In this document: in pieces, positions 28,232-41,906 of the stretch
Layout: each line of letters opens with the position of its first letter
Numbering within the stretch: the stretch's first letter is position 1
The notes under the pieces: generated by a model
The model's input: the letters and a program-made list of their open reading frames with translations, nothing else
Told to the model about the DNA's origin: nothing
The model's database searches: none
Program-made: the position numbers and the translations under genes
Assembly: GCF_023283885.1 (NCBI RefSeq)
Contig: NZ_JAKILA010000002.1
Span: forward strand, 62,001-126,000
Direction of reading: 5' to 3'
DNA from: Shewanella basaltis
GTDB taxonomy: Bacteria; Pseudomonadota; Gammaproteobacteria; Enterobacterales; Shewanellaceae
Length of the DNA stretch: 64,000 bases

Positions 28232-28405
28232 TTATTTAGTGTTTTTGGGCGGCGGTAAAATTCCCAGTTCGGTGAAAAAATGCACTTGACGCCTTAACTC
28301 AAACAACGAGCCGACTCTAACTTGATTACCTATCACAAGTGTCCAGTTGTCGGTTTTGCCGTTTGGGTTGGTAAAGGTAAAGCCTTGGTAGAAAATTTTT
28401 CTCAT
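28232..28405 (-). CDS. 57-residue protein of unknown function
   Basis: Encodes a small basic protein starting MRKIFYQGFTFTNPNG. A longer frame to 28513 exists, but its first 36 residues come mostly from the repeat element, whereas the ATG at 28405 has GGA at a suitable distance. The aromatic-rich pattern (FYQGFTFTN, NWTLVIGNQVRVGSL, VHFFTELG) looks like a compact beta-alpha fold found in small conserved proteins of marine gammaproteobacteria; I cannot name the family. The repeat copy begins 43 bp upstream, so its promoter may lie within or across that element. Confidence 0.6.
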   Translation of the reverse strand: MRKIFYQGFTFTNPNGKTDNWTLVIGNQVRVGSLFELRRQVHFFTELGILPPPKNTK

Positions 28406-28447
28406 GATAACAATCCAATAAAGCCTCAGGATATCAAGGCTTTTAGT

Positions 28448-28659
28448 TAGGGCCTGTTGATCTTTTACGGTTATTTTTAACGTGAATAGTTGGCCATTAC
28501 TCACATATACCACTGCACGGCAGAGGCTTTAAGGTGTCGTTATTCAACATGAACAGTCGATAACGCAGTAAAAATGACCAACAAACGCTGCCCACAGGGT
28601 TCGGCTAAAAACGTTTTTAACTCGAACAAAATTCAACCAGCAAAGATCAACAGACCCTA
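28448..28659. mobile_element. MITE-like repeat, family A, copy 2 (internally deleted)
   Basis: 212 bp with excellent terminal inverted repeats: TAGGGCCTGTTGATCTTT on the left and AAAGATCAACAGACCCTA on the right. Compared with copies at 14290 and 57400 it lacks about 65 bp; the missing part is bounded in copy 3 by repeated AAAACGTTTT sequences, so recombination between them would explain the deletion. It fills the gap between the yjaG stop codon (8 bp away) and the small gene at 28405. Confidence 0.88.
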
Positions 28660-28666
28660 GGGAGGA

Positions 28667-29263
28667 TTACTCACTAATCCCAATGTTGGACACGCCGGCA
28701 TCGATAATATCTTTACGTAAGCCTTTAACAAGTTCAATCGTGATGTCTGGATTGGCTTCGATGATATCAAGTAGCATACCTTGGAGTTCTTTTTCTTCTT
28801 CCATCACTGGGTGAGAAAAAACAAAATCGTCTAACTCTTCATCCATTAGGGTTTCATCGCTAATGGCCTCAATGTAATTGGCCACAGTGCTTGATGATAA
28901 TTTACTGATATTGGTGATGTCTTCTTCAATTTTGCTGTCTATTGCGCTCATTAGTGTGGCAATTGCAACCGCAGCATCCATTGCCGGGTAGGCGCCATAA
29001 GCTTCAAAGTCGCTAGGATCTGGGGTGTTTTCGTCAAGACGCTGTAAATGTACGTCAATGTTATATTTAAGCTTTTTATCGTACTGGCTTTGCCATAATA
29101 ACTCTAATGCGGTGCTGAGTACTTGGGGCTCTCCAAACTCGCACACTTCAGAGAACAGTTTGTAATTGGGTAGCATTCGTTGGCATAACGCAAGTGCGAA
29201 AAGTTGTTTTTGCGGCAAAGATAATGCCTTAAGTCGTCTAAAAAAACCGGGTTTACTGGTCAT
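28667..29263 (-). CDS. yjaG: YjaG family protein (DUF416)
   Basis: 198 residues, helical, matching the Escherichia coli YjaG pattern along its length: LCQRMLPNYKLF, DFEAYGAYPAMDAAVA, and the closing ELVKGLRKDIIDAGVSNIGI. The function is unknown. Its start overlaps the end of barA by 11 bp, so it is probably translated from the barA transcript. The repeat element begins 8 bp past its stop. Confidence 0.9.
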   Translation of the reverse strand: MTSKPGFFRRLKALSLPQKQLFALALCQRMLPNYKLFSEVCEFGEPQVLSTALELLWQSQYDKKLKYNIDVHLQRLDENTPDPSDFEAYGAYPAMDAAVAIATLMSAIDSKIEEDITNISKLSSSTVANYIEAISDETLMDEELDDFVFSHPVMEEEKELQGMLLDIIEANPDITIELVKGLRKDIIDAGVSNIGISE

Positions 29264-32087
29264 GATGTGTATCCACTGATAGCTGATTTATCACTTGATT
29301 TGCCGCTGATTCTACCTTAGTTAGCTCATCAAGTAACTCAAGTATTTCTGGTTCGAGATCATCGATGTCAATGTTGTGTTTTAGCCCCGACTCAATGGCC
29401 TGGCAAAGCTTTTGGGTGGTTGGTACGCCGCAGTGGCATGTGGCGCCATGAAGTTTATGTACGGCTTGTAATAAGTTGCTGCTGTGATGTTCTGTAAGGG
29501 CATTGTTGATGGCTTCTACGGTTTCAGGCAGTGAGCTTACCAACATTTTTAGCATATCTAACGCCAGATCGGGTTTTTGATTTGCTTGAGTTAGGCATAA
29601 ATCCCAATTTAATATTTGATTATCGAAATGTGTAAATTTGGGCTTAGTTACCCAGCGATTAATCACGCTTTTAAGCGAGACTTCATCAATGGGCTTGGGT
29701 AAAAAGCCGTCCATTCCACATGCGAGAATTTTTTCGCGTTCTTCGGCGATGGCGTGGGCGGTTACTGCGATAATGGGGGTGTGGCGATTTAACGATTTTG
29801 ACCGTATATCTTGGGTTGCCGTAATACCATCAATGCCAGGCATTTGAATGTCCATAAATATCAAATCAAAGGTATGCTCTTGGGCTTGTTTTATGGCGTC
29901 TTTACCATTGTTAATCGTGACAACATTCACCACTAATTCTTTTAGGAGCGTATCAATAAGCTTGAGATTGGCAATATTGTCGTCAACAGCGAGCACTGAG
30001 GCATTGATAAGTGCAGGTCGTTTGTCGTTGAGTATTTCAGGCATGCTAATAAAAGTGGCCGGTGTTGGCGGATAAATTAAATGACGCGCCAAGGCTAAAT
30101 CACTTATTGGTGTATTGAGTAATACATCGGCATTGGCTTTTAACACATTGTTAATCACATCTTGATCGAGGCAATCATGCAACAAGACTAAACAATCTGT
30201 GTGTTGACGGGCAAGACGCAATAGTTTGATAAACTCTGCATTATCAACAAATCCGTGGCAGCTCATAATAATATAGTCGAATTTATTGTTGTCGCTGCCA
30301 AGCGCTGGGGTTAAGTTTTCCGGGTTGGCCACATGAGTTAAGATTAATTGCCAAGCAACTAAACGACGATTCAAGGTGTCACGAGTCAATTCGCGTGGCT
30401 CGTATAATAAAACGGATTTGTTTTGTAAAGTATTGAGCGGTAAGACTTCGCCAATTTCAAATTGACTTACTCCAAGAGGCAAAATAAACCAAAAGTTAGA
30501 CCCTTTATTGGGCGCAGAGGTAAAGCCAATTTGGCCGCCCATTTGATTGATTAAGCGTTTAGTGATCACCAGTCCTAAGCCTGTGCCACCAAAGCGACGT
30601 GAAATTGAAGAGTCCGCTTGTCCAAATGCCTGGAATAAGTATTCTTGCTGGCTTTCGTCAATACCAATGCCGGTATCGATAACTTCACATCTGAGGGTGA
30701 TATTGTCTTCATCTTGACTGATTAAGTGGATTTTAAGTACCACACTGCCAGTGTCGGTAAATTTAATTGCGTTACCCACTAAGTTGGTAATAATTTGGCT
30801 GACTCGCATGGCGTCACCGCTGACACTTTCGGGGACATTACTATCAATATCAATCACCAGCTCCAGCCCTTTTTCGCGGGCACTACCCGCAATAATCGTT
30901 AGGGTTTCGGCGAGGGTTTCACGTAGAGCAAAAGGCATTTTTTCTAGTACCATTTTGCCAGCTTCAAGTTTAGAAAAATCCAGAATATCGTTAATAATTC
31001 CCAGCAAATTACTGGCGCTGCGCTCAATGGTTTTAATGTAATCGAGCTGACTTGTGTGTAATGGTGTTTTTAAGAGTTGTTTGGCAAACCCGATTACGCC
31101 GTTAAGCGGAGTGCGCAATTCGTGTGACATATTGGCTAAAAACTCAGATTTAATACGGCTGGCTTCTAATGCGCGCTTTTTGGCTAAGTCTAGCTCGACG
31201 TTTTGAATTTCAATTTGTTCTAAGGTCTCGCGTAAATCGGATGTGGCCTGGTCAATGTTTTGCTGCATTTCATCGTGATATTCTGACAATGAGCCTGCCA
31301 TGGCATTAATACCGCGCTTAAGCAAATCCAGCTCACCAATTAAATTACCCTCTAGGCGAGTGTCAAGTTTACCTTCACGAATTTTGGCCACCACTCTTAC
31401 CATTTCGGTAATAGGATGATTAACATGTTTAACTAAACGAAACGTGAAAAATAAATTAAATTGAACACCAATTAATACAATGATAAATGCCGCTATAGCC
31501 GCTCTATGTTGCTCAAGTAAGGCATTTTCTTTGTTTAATAGAACGGCAATGTAGCCTAAAATTTGCTCTTGCTGGTTATTGTAAATTGGCTCAACAAATT
31601 GTGTGTTAGCTTCACGCTCTTTATCGTTTGCAACACGATTAACACTGCTAAGGAGTGATGATTCTAACCCTGTGTGGGATATAATCGGCACTCTGATAAT
31701 CATTGCATCGCCAATGCTTTCGTTTTCTGTACCAGCCAATGAGGGAAGCGGTTTTTTATAGCGCATACTTTCAAAGTCTTTGTGATAGTGCGATGTCACA
31801 AATAATTGGTTTTCAGCATCAAACACTGCGATTGAATGGATTAATGATGCGTTGTTAATTTGAGAGGCTGCAAGGAGGCGTTTAGTCGATTCGCGATCTT
31901 GGTTAATGATGCCAAACTCACTCGCTATGGCTAAAGGCTCAACAATATTACTGCCTTTTAAGAGTAAGGTTTCTTCCAATTCATAAAAGCGGTTTATCGT
32001 GAAATAACTTCCAAGTAGAATACCCACAACAACAGTGGGCGCTAACGCTAGTACCAGAACCCAAGATCGTAGGCTGTAATTGGTCAT
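29253..32087 (-). CDS. barA: Hybrid sensor histidine kinase BarA
   Basis: 944 residues from the ATG at 32087, chosen because MTNYSLRSWVLVLALAPTVV aligns with the start of E. coli BarA; in-frame ATGs at 32105 and 32171 exist. Order: membrane helix, periplasmic sensor, membrane helix, HAMP, HisKA (SHELRTPLNGVIGF), ATPase (DTGIGIDES, GGTGLGLVITKRL), a degenerate first receiver, a receiver with DLIFMDIQMPGIDG, and a C-terminal Hpt domain (VHKLHGATCHCGV). BarA phosphorylates UvrY, which activates Csr small RNAs that antagonise CsrA; csrA itself is at 56673. It is divergent from rlmD. Confidence 0.96.
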   Translation of the reverse strand: MTNYSLRSWVLVLALAPTVVVGILLGSYFTINRFYELEETLLLKGSNIVEPLAIASEFGIINQDRESTKRLLAASQINNASLIHSIAVFDAENQLFVTSHYHKDFESMRYKKPLPSLAGTENESIGDAMIIRVPIISHTGLESSLLSSVNRVANDKEREANTQFVEPIYNNQQEQILGYIAVLLNKENALLEQHRAAIAAFIIVLIGVQFNLFFTFRLVKHVNHPITEMVRVVAKIREGKLDTRLEGNLIGELDLLKRGINAMAGSLSEYHDEMQQNIDQATSDLRETLEQIEIQNVELDLAKKRALEASRIKSEFLANMSHELRTPLNGVIGFAKQLLKTPLHTSQLDYIKTIERSASNLLGIINDILDFSKLEAGKMVLEKMPFALRETLAETLTIIAGSAREKGLELVIDIDSNVPESVSGDAMRVSQIITNLVGNAIKFTDTGSVVLKIHLISQDEDNITLRCEVIDTGIGIDESQQEYLFQAFGQADSSISRRFGGTGLGLVITKRLINQMGGQIGFTSAPNKGSNFWFILPLGVSQFEIGEVLPLNTLQNKSVLLYEPRELTRDTLNRRLVAWQLILTHVANPENLTPALGSDNNKFDYIIMSCHGFVDNAEFIKLLRLARQHTDCLVLLHDCLDQDVINNVLKANADVLLNTPISDLALARHLIYPPTPATFISMPEILNDKRPALINASVLAVDDNIANLKLIDTLLKELVVNVVTINNGKDAIKQAQEHTFDLIFMDIQMPGIDGITATQDIRSKSLNRHTPIIAVTAHAIAEEREKILACGMDGFLPKPIDEVSLKSVINRWVTKPKFTHFDNQILNWDLCLTQANQKPDLALDMLKMLVSSLPETVEAINNALTEHHSSNLLQAVHKLHGATCHCGVPTTQKLCQAIESGLKHNIDIDDLEPEILELLDELTKVESAANQVINQLSVDTHHDQ

Positions 32088-32207
32088 ATTGTTGGCACTT
32101 TTCATGGCAGTTAGGTGTGTTCCTGATGCTAAATCGCTATTATTGCGTCTAGACTGCCAGAAACAGCGCACTCTTGACTAGTTTTTTATTCGACACTTGA
32201 GGCCGAA

Positions 32208-33575
32208 ATGGCACAATTTTTCAAAGAAAAACCGAACAAATCTAAACAATTATCAGCCAAACTAACATTAGATGTTACCCAGTTAGATCACCTAGGTGCC
32301 GGTATTGCTCAGCACCAAGGGAAAATCGTGTTCATTGCTGGTGCGCTTCCTGGGGAGCGAGCAACGGTGCAATTGATTGAGCAAAAGAAAAGCTACGCTA
32401 AGGCTAAGTTAATTCATATCGCAAGCCCTGTAAAAAGTCGGGTCTTGCCGACATGCCCGCATTACAGTCAATGTGGTGGTTGTGATTTACAACATATGGA
32501 CACTCAAGCGCAGCGAGAATACAAACAAACGGCACTTGTTGATTTAATGTCGAAGTTATCGAGTTCAGAAAAGATTGGCGCTGACAAAATGGCTAAGCCT
32601 CTTGTGGGCGAGGGCTGGCATTATCGACGAAGAGCGCGATTGGCTACTCTACTTGACAAGCGAACCCAGCGTTTACAGCTAGGGTTTCGTGCCGCGAACA
32701 GCAGTAATATTGTTGAAATTAACCAATGTCCGGTTTTAGCAACGTCATTGTCTGAGTTAATTACACCATTAGCGGCTAATTTGAATCAATTAAAAGCCAA
32801 AGCGAGTTTGGGCCATGTTGAACTTACTCAAGCCGAAAATGGCCACTTTGTCGTATTGAGGGTGACTAAAAGTTTACCCAATTCTGATGTGAAATGGTTA
32901 AGTGGTTTTGCGCAAAAGCATCAGCTTACTTTGTTACTGCAAGATGATGCTGGTGAGTTAACTCAGCTTTATTCTCCTTTAAGCTCCGATAAGGACGCAG
33001 CCCTTTTACCTTTTTATCCCTTGGCAAATAACACGGTTAATTGCTATTTTTCTCCAGGTAATTTTGTACAAGTTAATGGTGAAATGAACCAAGCTATGGT
33101 AGACCAAGCCATTGATTGGCTCAGTCCACAACCTGGTGAGCGAATTCTCGATTTATTTTGTGGTGTCGGCAATTTCAGTTTACCGTTAGCAAAAAAAGCC
33201 GCTGATGTCATTGGGGTTGAGGGGGTGCCAGATATGGTGGAGCAAGCTAGGCAGAATGCTTGTGACAATCAGTTGAGTAATGTGACTTTTTACCATGCAG
33301 ATTTAAGTGCCGATTTATCAGACCAGGCCTGGCTGGGTAAAATAGATAAGCTATTACTTGATCCCGCCAGGGCCGGTGCCTACGAAAGTTTACAATGGCT
33401 ACATAAAATGCAACCCAAAAAAGTGGTTTATGTATCCTGTAATCCGGCCAGTTTAGCCCGTGACAGTAGTGTATTATTAGACAACGGCTACCGTATTGCA
33501 CAAGTGGGCTTAGTTGATATGTTTCCGCAGACACATCATATCGAGGCCATGGTATTATTTGAATTAGCCAAATAA
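32208..33575 (+). CDS. rlmD: 23S rRNA (uracil-5-)-methyltransferase RlmD
   Basis: 455 residues. An N-terminal TRAM domain is followed by an iron-sulfur site ([10 protein letters not shown], with a fourth Cys in NQCPVL) and a SAM-dependent methyltransferase with [15 protein letters not shown] and the catalytic [14 protein letters not shown]. It makes m5U1939 in 23S rRNA. Position beside barA and relA is the same as in E. coli. Confidence 0.97.
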   Translation: MAQFFKEKPNKSKQLSAKLTLDVTQLDHLGAGIAQHQGKIVFIAGALPGERATVQLIEQKKSYAKAKLIHIASPVKSRVLPTCPHYSQCGGCDLQHMDTQAQREYKQTALVDLMSKLSSSEKIGADKMAKPLVGEGWHYRRRARLATLLDKRTQRLQLGFRAANSSNIVEINQCPVLATSLSELITPLAANLNQLKAKASLGHVELTQAENGHFVVLRVTKSLPNSDVKWLSGFAQKHQLTLLLQDDAGELTQLYSPLSSDKDAALLPFYPLANNTVNCYFSPGNFVQVNGEMNQAMVDQAIDWLSPQPGERILDLFCGVGNFSLPLAKKAADVIGVEGVPDMVEQARQNACDNQLSNVTFYHADLSADLSDQAWLGKIDKLLLDPARAGAYESLQWLHKMQPKKVVYVSCNPASLARDSSVLLDNGYRIAQVGLVDMFPQTHHIEAMVLFELAK

Positions 33576-33755
33576 GTTGAATTTTTTTAGTTATATCAAT
33601 TGGTATGCTATAAATTTGTTCAACTAAACACGTTTGAATTGACAAAATAGTCTAGGGCTTCAAGATAGTGTGTTTAGTGGTAATTAACGCCTTATTATTG
33701 TCTTCATCTCAAAGATAAAGGTGTAAAAGTCGGTCATGCGGCTAAGGAAGGGTTC

Positions 33756-35963
33756 ATGGTTTCTGTTCGCGAAGCACATTTTAATACGCAAACATTCCAA
33801 TTGGATGAGTGGGTCGCTCGTTATATTGACGATAAAGACGATGCTCAGACGTTACTCGTGTTGATCCAGCAAGTGGAGGCCTTACCGGTCAAAAATAAGC
33901 TGGCTCACACTGAATTGCTTGCGCGCGCTCGTGAAATGATCGAAATTTTAGCGCCGCTAAACATGGACATTGAAACCTTACAAGCTGCCGTGCTGTTTTT
34001 AATGTTTGAGGCGGGCGTACTAACTGAAGAGCAGTTAGCAGAGCAGTATGGCGATAGTTTAGCAAGACTGGTGGCGAGTGTTGTGACCATGAATGCCATT
34101 GGTGCACTTAAAGTTAGCGAAAACTCCCGTGATGCTGAGCCGCAAATAGACAATATTCGTAAAATGTTGTTGGCGATGGTTGAAGATGTGCGCGCGGTTG
34201 TAATTAAACTGGCCGAACGCGTGTGCTTATTGCGTGCGGTTAAAAATGCCGACGAAGAAACTCGCGTACTGTTAGCGCGTGAAATTGCCGATATTTATGC
34301 CCCACTTGCGAATCGTTTAGGTATTGGTCAACTTAAGTGGGAACTTGAAGATATTTCGTTTCGCTACTTACATCCAACAGTATACAAAGACATTGCTAAG
34401 CAGCTTGATGGTAAACGTGTCGATCGCGAAGTGTTTATCGATAAGTTCGTTACCCAGCTACAAGAGCGTTTAGACAAGGATCAGATCCGCGCCAAAGTGT
34501 ATGGTCGACCAAAACATATTTACAGTATTTGGCGCAAAATGAAGGGCAAAGATCTTAAGTTTGATGAGCTATTTGACGTTAGAGCTGTACGTATCGTGAC
34601 CGAACGATTGCAAGATTGTTATGGCGCCTTAGGTGTGGTGCATGATCTTTGGCACCATATTCCGCGTGAGTTTGACGATTATGTGGCTAATCCAAAACCC
34701 AATGGCTATCAATCGATCCACACTGTGGTTGTAGGCCCTGAAGGCAAAACCGTCGAAATACAAATTCGCACAGAAGCCATGCATCAAGACTCTGAGCTAG
34801 GTGTCGCAGCGCATTGGAAGTATAAAGAAGGCGGCGGTAATACTAAACAAACCGGCTACGAAGAAAAAATTAACTGGCTACGTAAAATTTTACAGTGGCA
34901 AGAAGATGTGGCCGAAAGCGGTAACTTGGTTGATGAGGTCCGAAGCCAAGTGTTTGAGGATCGGGTGTATGTATTTACGCCCAATGGAGAGGTGGTCGAT
35001 TTACCTTTAGGCTCAACAGTACTTGATTTTGCTTATTATATTCACTCACAGGTTGGGCATAAATGTATTGGTGCTAAAGTCGATGGCCGTATTGTGCCAT
35101 TTACTTACCAAGTAGAAACCGGTGAGCGCATTGAAATTATTACCTCTAAAACGCCAAACCCGAAACGTGACTGGCTCAATCCTAACTTAGGTTACATCAA
35201 GTCGTCGCGTTCTCGCTCTAAAATCCAACATTGGTTTAAACAGCAAGACCGCGACAAAAACATTGCGGCGGGTAAAGAGATGCTCGAGTCTGAGTTATCT
35301 CGCGTTGGTTTAAAGATTAAAGATGCCGTTGTGGCAGTTGAGCGATTTAATCTTAACTCCATGGACGATATGTTAGCGGCCATTGGTGGCGGTGATTTAC
35401 GGTTAAATCAAGTTGTCAATTATACCGAAACCAAAGTGCGTAAGGTTGAAGACACTGACGAAGATTTAGTTGAAGATATTCTTAAAAAAGCCTCGCATAA
35501 GCCTAAAAAAACGGGCAAAGGCCAGGTTGAAGTCAACGGTGTTGGCAATTTAATGAGCCATATTGCGCGTTGTTGTCAGCCTGTTCCGGGTGATGAAATT
35601 TTTGGTTATATCACCATGGGCCGGGGCATTTCGGTACATCGTAGCGACTGTGAGCAAGTTAAAGAGTTAATGCGCGCTCATCCTGAGCGCAGTGTTGATG
35701 TTATTTGGGGCGAAAACTACTCTGGTGGTTATCGTATTCGAGTACGAGTATTGTCTCATGACCGCAGTGGATTATTGCGTGACTTAACAACGGTGCTTGC
35801 TGCTGAAAAATCCAATGTCATGGCCATGAGTTCATCATCGGATGTTAAAACGCAAACGGCAACCGTGGAGCTTGAACTTGAGCTATATAACCTAGATGGG
35901 TTATCGCGCATTATTGCGAAACTATCGCAAGTTGACGGTGTCATTGAGTCTCGTCGACTTTAA
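33756..35963 (+). CDS. relA: (p)ppGpp synthetase RelA
   Basis: 735 residues. The hydrolase domain lacks the His-Asp pair (LQAAVLFLMFEAGVLTEE), which marks RelA rather than SpoT. The synthetase domain has RPKHIYSIWRKM and NPKPNGYQSIHT; TGS (VYVFTPNGEVVDLPLGST), a zinc-finger-like region with ARCCQPVPGDEI, and a C-terminal ACT domain follow. It binds stalled ribosomes with uncharged tRNA. A perfect -35 TTGACA lies at 33639-33644, although the -10 is weak. Confidence 0.97.
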   Translation: MVSVREAHFNTQTFQLDEWVARYIDDKDDAQTLLVLIQQVEALPVKNKLAHTELLARAREMIEILAPLNMDIETLQAAVLFLMFEAGVLTEEQLAEQYGDSLARLVASVVTMNAIGALKVSENSRDAEPQIDNIRKMLLAMVEDVRAVVIKLAERVCLLRAVKNADEETRVLLAREIADIYAPLANRLGIGQLKWELEDISFRYLHPTVYKDIAKQLDGKRVDREVFIDKFVTQLQERLDKDQIRAKVYGRPKHIYSIWRKMKGKDLKFDELFDVRAVRIVTERLQDCYGALGVVHDLWHHIPREFDDYVANPKPNGYQSIHTVVVGPEGKTVEIQIRTEAMHQDSELGVAAHWKYKEGGGNTKQTGYEEKINWLRKILQWQEDVAESGNLVDEVRSQVFEDRVYVFTPNGEVVDLPLGSTVLDFAYYIHSQVGHKCIGAKVDGRIVPFTYQVETGERIEIITSKTPNPKRDWLNPNLGYIKSSRSRSKIQHWFKQQDRDKNIAAGKEMLESELSRVGLKIKDAVVAVERFNLNSMDDMLAAIGGGDLRLNQVVNYTETKVRKVEDTDEDLVEDILKKASHKPKKTGKGQVEVNGVGNLMSHIARCCQPVPGDEIFGYITMGRGISVHRSDCEQVKELMRAHPERSVDVIWGENYSGGYRIRVRVLSHDRSGLLRDLTTVLAAEKSNVMAMSSSSDVKTQTATVELELELYNLDGLSRIIAKLSQVDGVIESRRL

Positions 35964-35993
35964 AAGCCTAAGATTAAGCAAAAGACTCGGCAC

Positions 35994-36021
35994 AAAGGCA
36001 CCTTAATCTGGGTGCCTTTTT
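35994..36021 (+). terminator. Rho-independent terminator after relA
   Basis: AAAGGCACC pairs with GGTGCCTTT around an eight-base loop and runs into a T-tract, 31 bp past the relA stop and 34 bp before mazG. Confidence 0.88.
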
Positions 36022-36054
36022 AATTAACAGTGTTCAATTTAGGGGATAATTAAG

Positions 36055-38623
<2,569 letters not shown>

Positions 38624-38631
38624 TTAACGTT

Positions 38632-38664
38632 AGCCGCTAATGTTTCTGCATTAGCGGCTTTTTT
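38632..38664 (+). terminator. Rho-independent terminator after pyrG
   Basis: AGCCGCTAATG pairs with CATTAGCGGCT around TTTCTG, then a T-tract, eight bases past the pyrG stop. Since E. coli often cotranscribes pyrG-eno, separate units are implied here. Confidence 0.93.
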
Positions 38665-38831
38665 GTTTAAGATACCTGCGTAAGATCAAATAATCGTATT
38701 ATGAATACCCCACAGCGGTTAAAACTAAGTTGAAGCCAAGAACGATTCGATTTATCCTAAGCCCTATATAGAATAAAATTACTAAACTGAAAGTTACATA
38801 CCAATAAATCGGCAATATCGATACTAAGTGA

Positions 38832-40202
<1,371 letters not shown>

Positions 40203-40219
40203 TTTTTGCTTTAGCTTAA

Positions 40220-40247
40220 AAAAGGCCACCACTCGGTGGCCTTTTTT
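40220..40247 (+). terminator. Rho-independent terminator after eno
   Basis: AAAAGGCCACC pairs with GGTGGCCTTTT around ACTC and ends in a T-run, 18 bp past the stop. Confidence 0.94.
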
Positions 40248-40301
40248 GTTGTACTATATCCAGTATACATTCTAAGGGTTAACACAACGTAACTTAATAT
40301 T

Positions 40302-40601
40302 ATGAAACGATTAATATTACTCATGATTGGATTACTGGCTATTTTGCAATATCGGCTCTGGCTAGGGGATAACAATTTATCAGAGTATTTTGTGCTGCAG
40401 ACCCAGATTGATGCGCAGCAACAAAGTAACGAAAAGCTTGTGGCGCGTAATCAGATCCTTAAAGAAGAAATTATCGATTTAAAAAGTGGCACCGAAGCCA
40501 TTGAAGAGCGTGCCCGAAACGAGCTTGGCATGGTCAAAGAAGGTGAAACATTTTACCGTGTGATTGGCACTGACTCCCGTGAGCAGCCGTTTAACCCATA
40601 G
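40302..40601 (+). CDS. ftsB: Cell division protein FtsB
   Basis: 99 residues: a short cytoplasmic tail, one membrane helix (LLMIGLLAILQYRLWLGD) and a periplasmic coiled coil (QIDAQQQSNEKLVARNQILKE), as in the FtsB/DivIC family. It forms the FtsQLB divisome complex. It lies just upstream of ispD, the standard order. Confidence 0.94.
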   Translation: MKRLILLMIGLLAILQYRLWLGDNNLSEYFVLQTQIDAQQQSNEKLVARNQILKEEIIDLKSGTEAIEERARNELGMVKEGETFYRVIGTDSREQPFNP

Positions 40602-40660
40602 TTTTTCGTGTAAAACGTATGCACGTAAAATGGCGATCATCATTTTAATACTGGTTTACT

Positions 40661-41359
40661 ATGCAAAATAATCCTCAATCAATTATTGCCATTGTTCCGG
40701 CTGCAGGTATAGGCAGTCGTATGGGGGCTGATAAACCAAAGCAATATTTACAGATCGGTCAACAGAGTATTTTGGCGCACACACTTGATGTGCTGTTATC
40801 TCACGATGATATTGCACATGTGATTGTTGCTTTGCACCCGCAAGATAAACACTTTAATGCCTTGCCTCAAGCGACACACCCAAAGCTTAGTCAGGTGATG
40901 GGCGGTGGTGAGCGGGCTGACTCTGTACTTGCGGCATTGGATTATGCGTTATCAATTCATCCTCAGGCTTGGGCGTTAGTACATGATGCCGCTAGGCCTT
41001 GCTTGCGCCATGAGGACATTAATAAATTGATAGGCTCAATTACGCAATACCCCCAAGGTGCCATTTTAGCCGCACCTGTGCGTGATACGATGAAGCGCAG
41101 TGATGTCAATGGCCTGATTACAAGTACCGTCGATCGTGCCTTATTATGGCATGCGTTAACGCCACAATTTTTTCCAATAAAAACGTTACATGACAATTTA
41201 TCTAATGCTCTGGCTGCTAATGTTTTGATTACAGATGAAGCCAGTGCGATGGAATGGGCTGGGGTGATGCCCGGGCTTGTGAGTGGTCGTGCCGATAATA
41301 TTAAAGTGACTCACCCAGATGATTTACACCTTGCGGCTTTATTTATGGCCCAAACATAA
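40661..41359 (+). CDS. ispD: 2-C-methyl-D-erythritol 4-phosphate cytidylyltransferase
   Basis: 232 residues. Nucleotide-binding motif PAAGIGSRMGADKPKQYL, then HDAARPCL and TDEASAMEW. It makes CDP-methylerythritol in the MEP isoprenoid pathway. It lies 59 bp after ftsB and 39 bp before ispF, and the run ftsB-ispD-ispF-truD-surE-pcm looks like one transcription unit. Confidence 0.97.
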   Translation: MQNNPQSIIAIVPAAGIGSRMGADKPKQYLQIGQQSILAHTLDVLLSHDDIAHVIVALHPQDKHFNALPQATHPKLSQVMGGGERADSVLAALDYALSIHPQAWALVHDAARPCLRHEDINKLIGSITQYPQGAILAAPVRDTMKRSDVNGLITSTVDRALLWHALTPQFFPIKTLHDNLSNALAANVLITDEASAMEWAGVMPGLVSGRADNIKVTHPDDLHLAALFMAQT

Positions 41360-41398
41360 TCAACACATGGTAATGGTAACCTCATCACAAGGAATAAT

Positions 41399-41884
41399 AT
41401 GAATATACGAATTGGGCATGGTTTTGATGTACATAAATTTGGCGGAGATAAGCCGCTTATTTTAGGTGGCGTCGTTGTGCCTTATGATACCGGTTTAATT
41501 GCCCATTCAGACGGTGATGTGATATTGCATGCGGTGAGTGATGCTATTCTGGGAGCCATGGCACTGGGTGACATTGGTAAGCACTTTCCGGATACTGATG
41601 CTAATTTTGCAGGTGCTGATAGCCGTGAATTACTTAAGCATTGTTATCGTCTTGCCAATCAAAAACAGTTTGTAATAGGTAATCTTGATGTCACCGTCAT
41701 TGCCCAAGCGCCTAAAATGGCACCGCATATTGAGGCAATACGTCAATGTTTAAGTGACGATTTACAAACCGAGCTCGACAACATCAATGTCAAAGCGACC
41801 ACCACTGAAAAACTGGGCTTTACCGGGCGTAAAGAAGGGATTGCGGTTGAGGCCGTGGTGCTGATGGTTAGTCAATCGCGTTAA
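41399..41884 (+). CDS. ispF: 2-C-methyl-D-erythritol 2,4-cyclodiphosphate synthase
   Basis: 161 residues. [11 protein letters not shown] carries zinc ligands Asp and His; [19 protein letters not shown] supplies the third; the C-terminal [16 protein letters not shown] is the CDP-binding signature. It forms the cyclodiphosphate of the MEP pathway. It follows ispD by 39 bp. Confidence 0.97.
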   Translation: MNIRIGHGFDVHKFGGDKPLILGGVVVPYDTGLIAHSDGDVILHAVSDAILGAMALGDIGKHFPDTDANFAGADSRELLKHCYRLANQKQFVIGNLDVTVIAQAPKMAPHIEAIRQCLSDDLQTELDNINVKATTTEKLGFTGRKEGIAVEAVVLMVSQSR

Positions 41885-41906
41885 TAATATAGAGAATGTT
41901 TACCAG

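Noticed and set aside
28406..28513. Extended N-terminus of the small gene at 28232
   Set aside because: These 36 residues derive largely from the end of the repeat element; the ATG at 28405 has a better ribosome-binding site.
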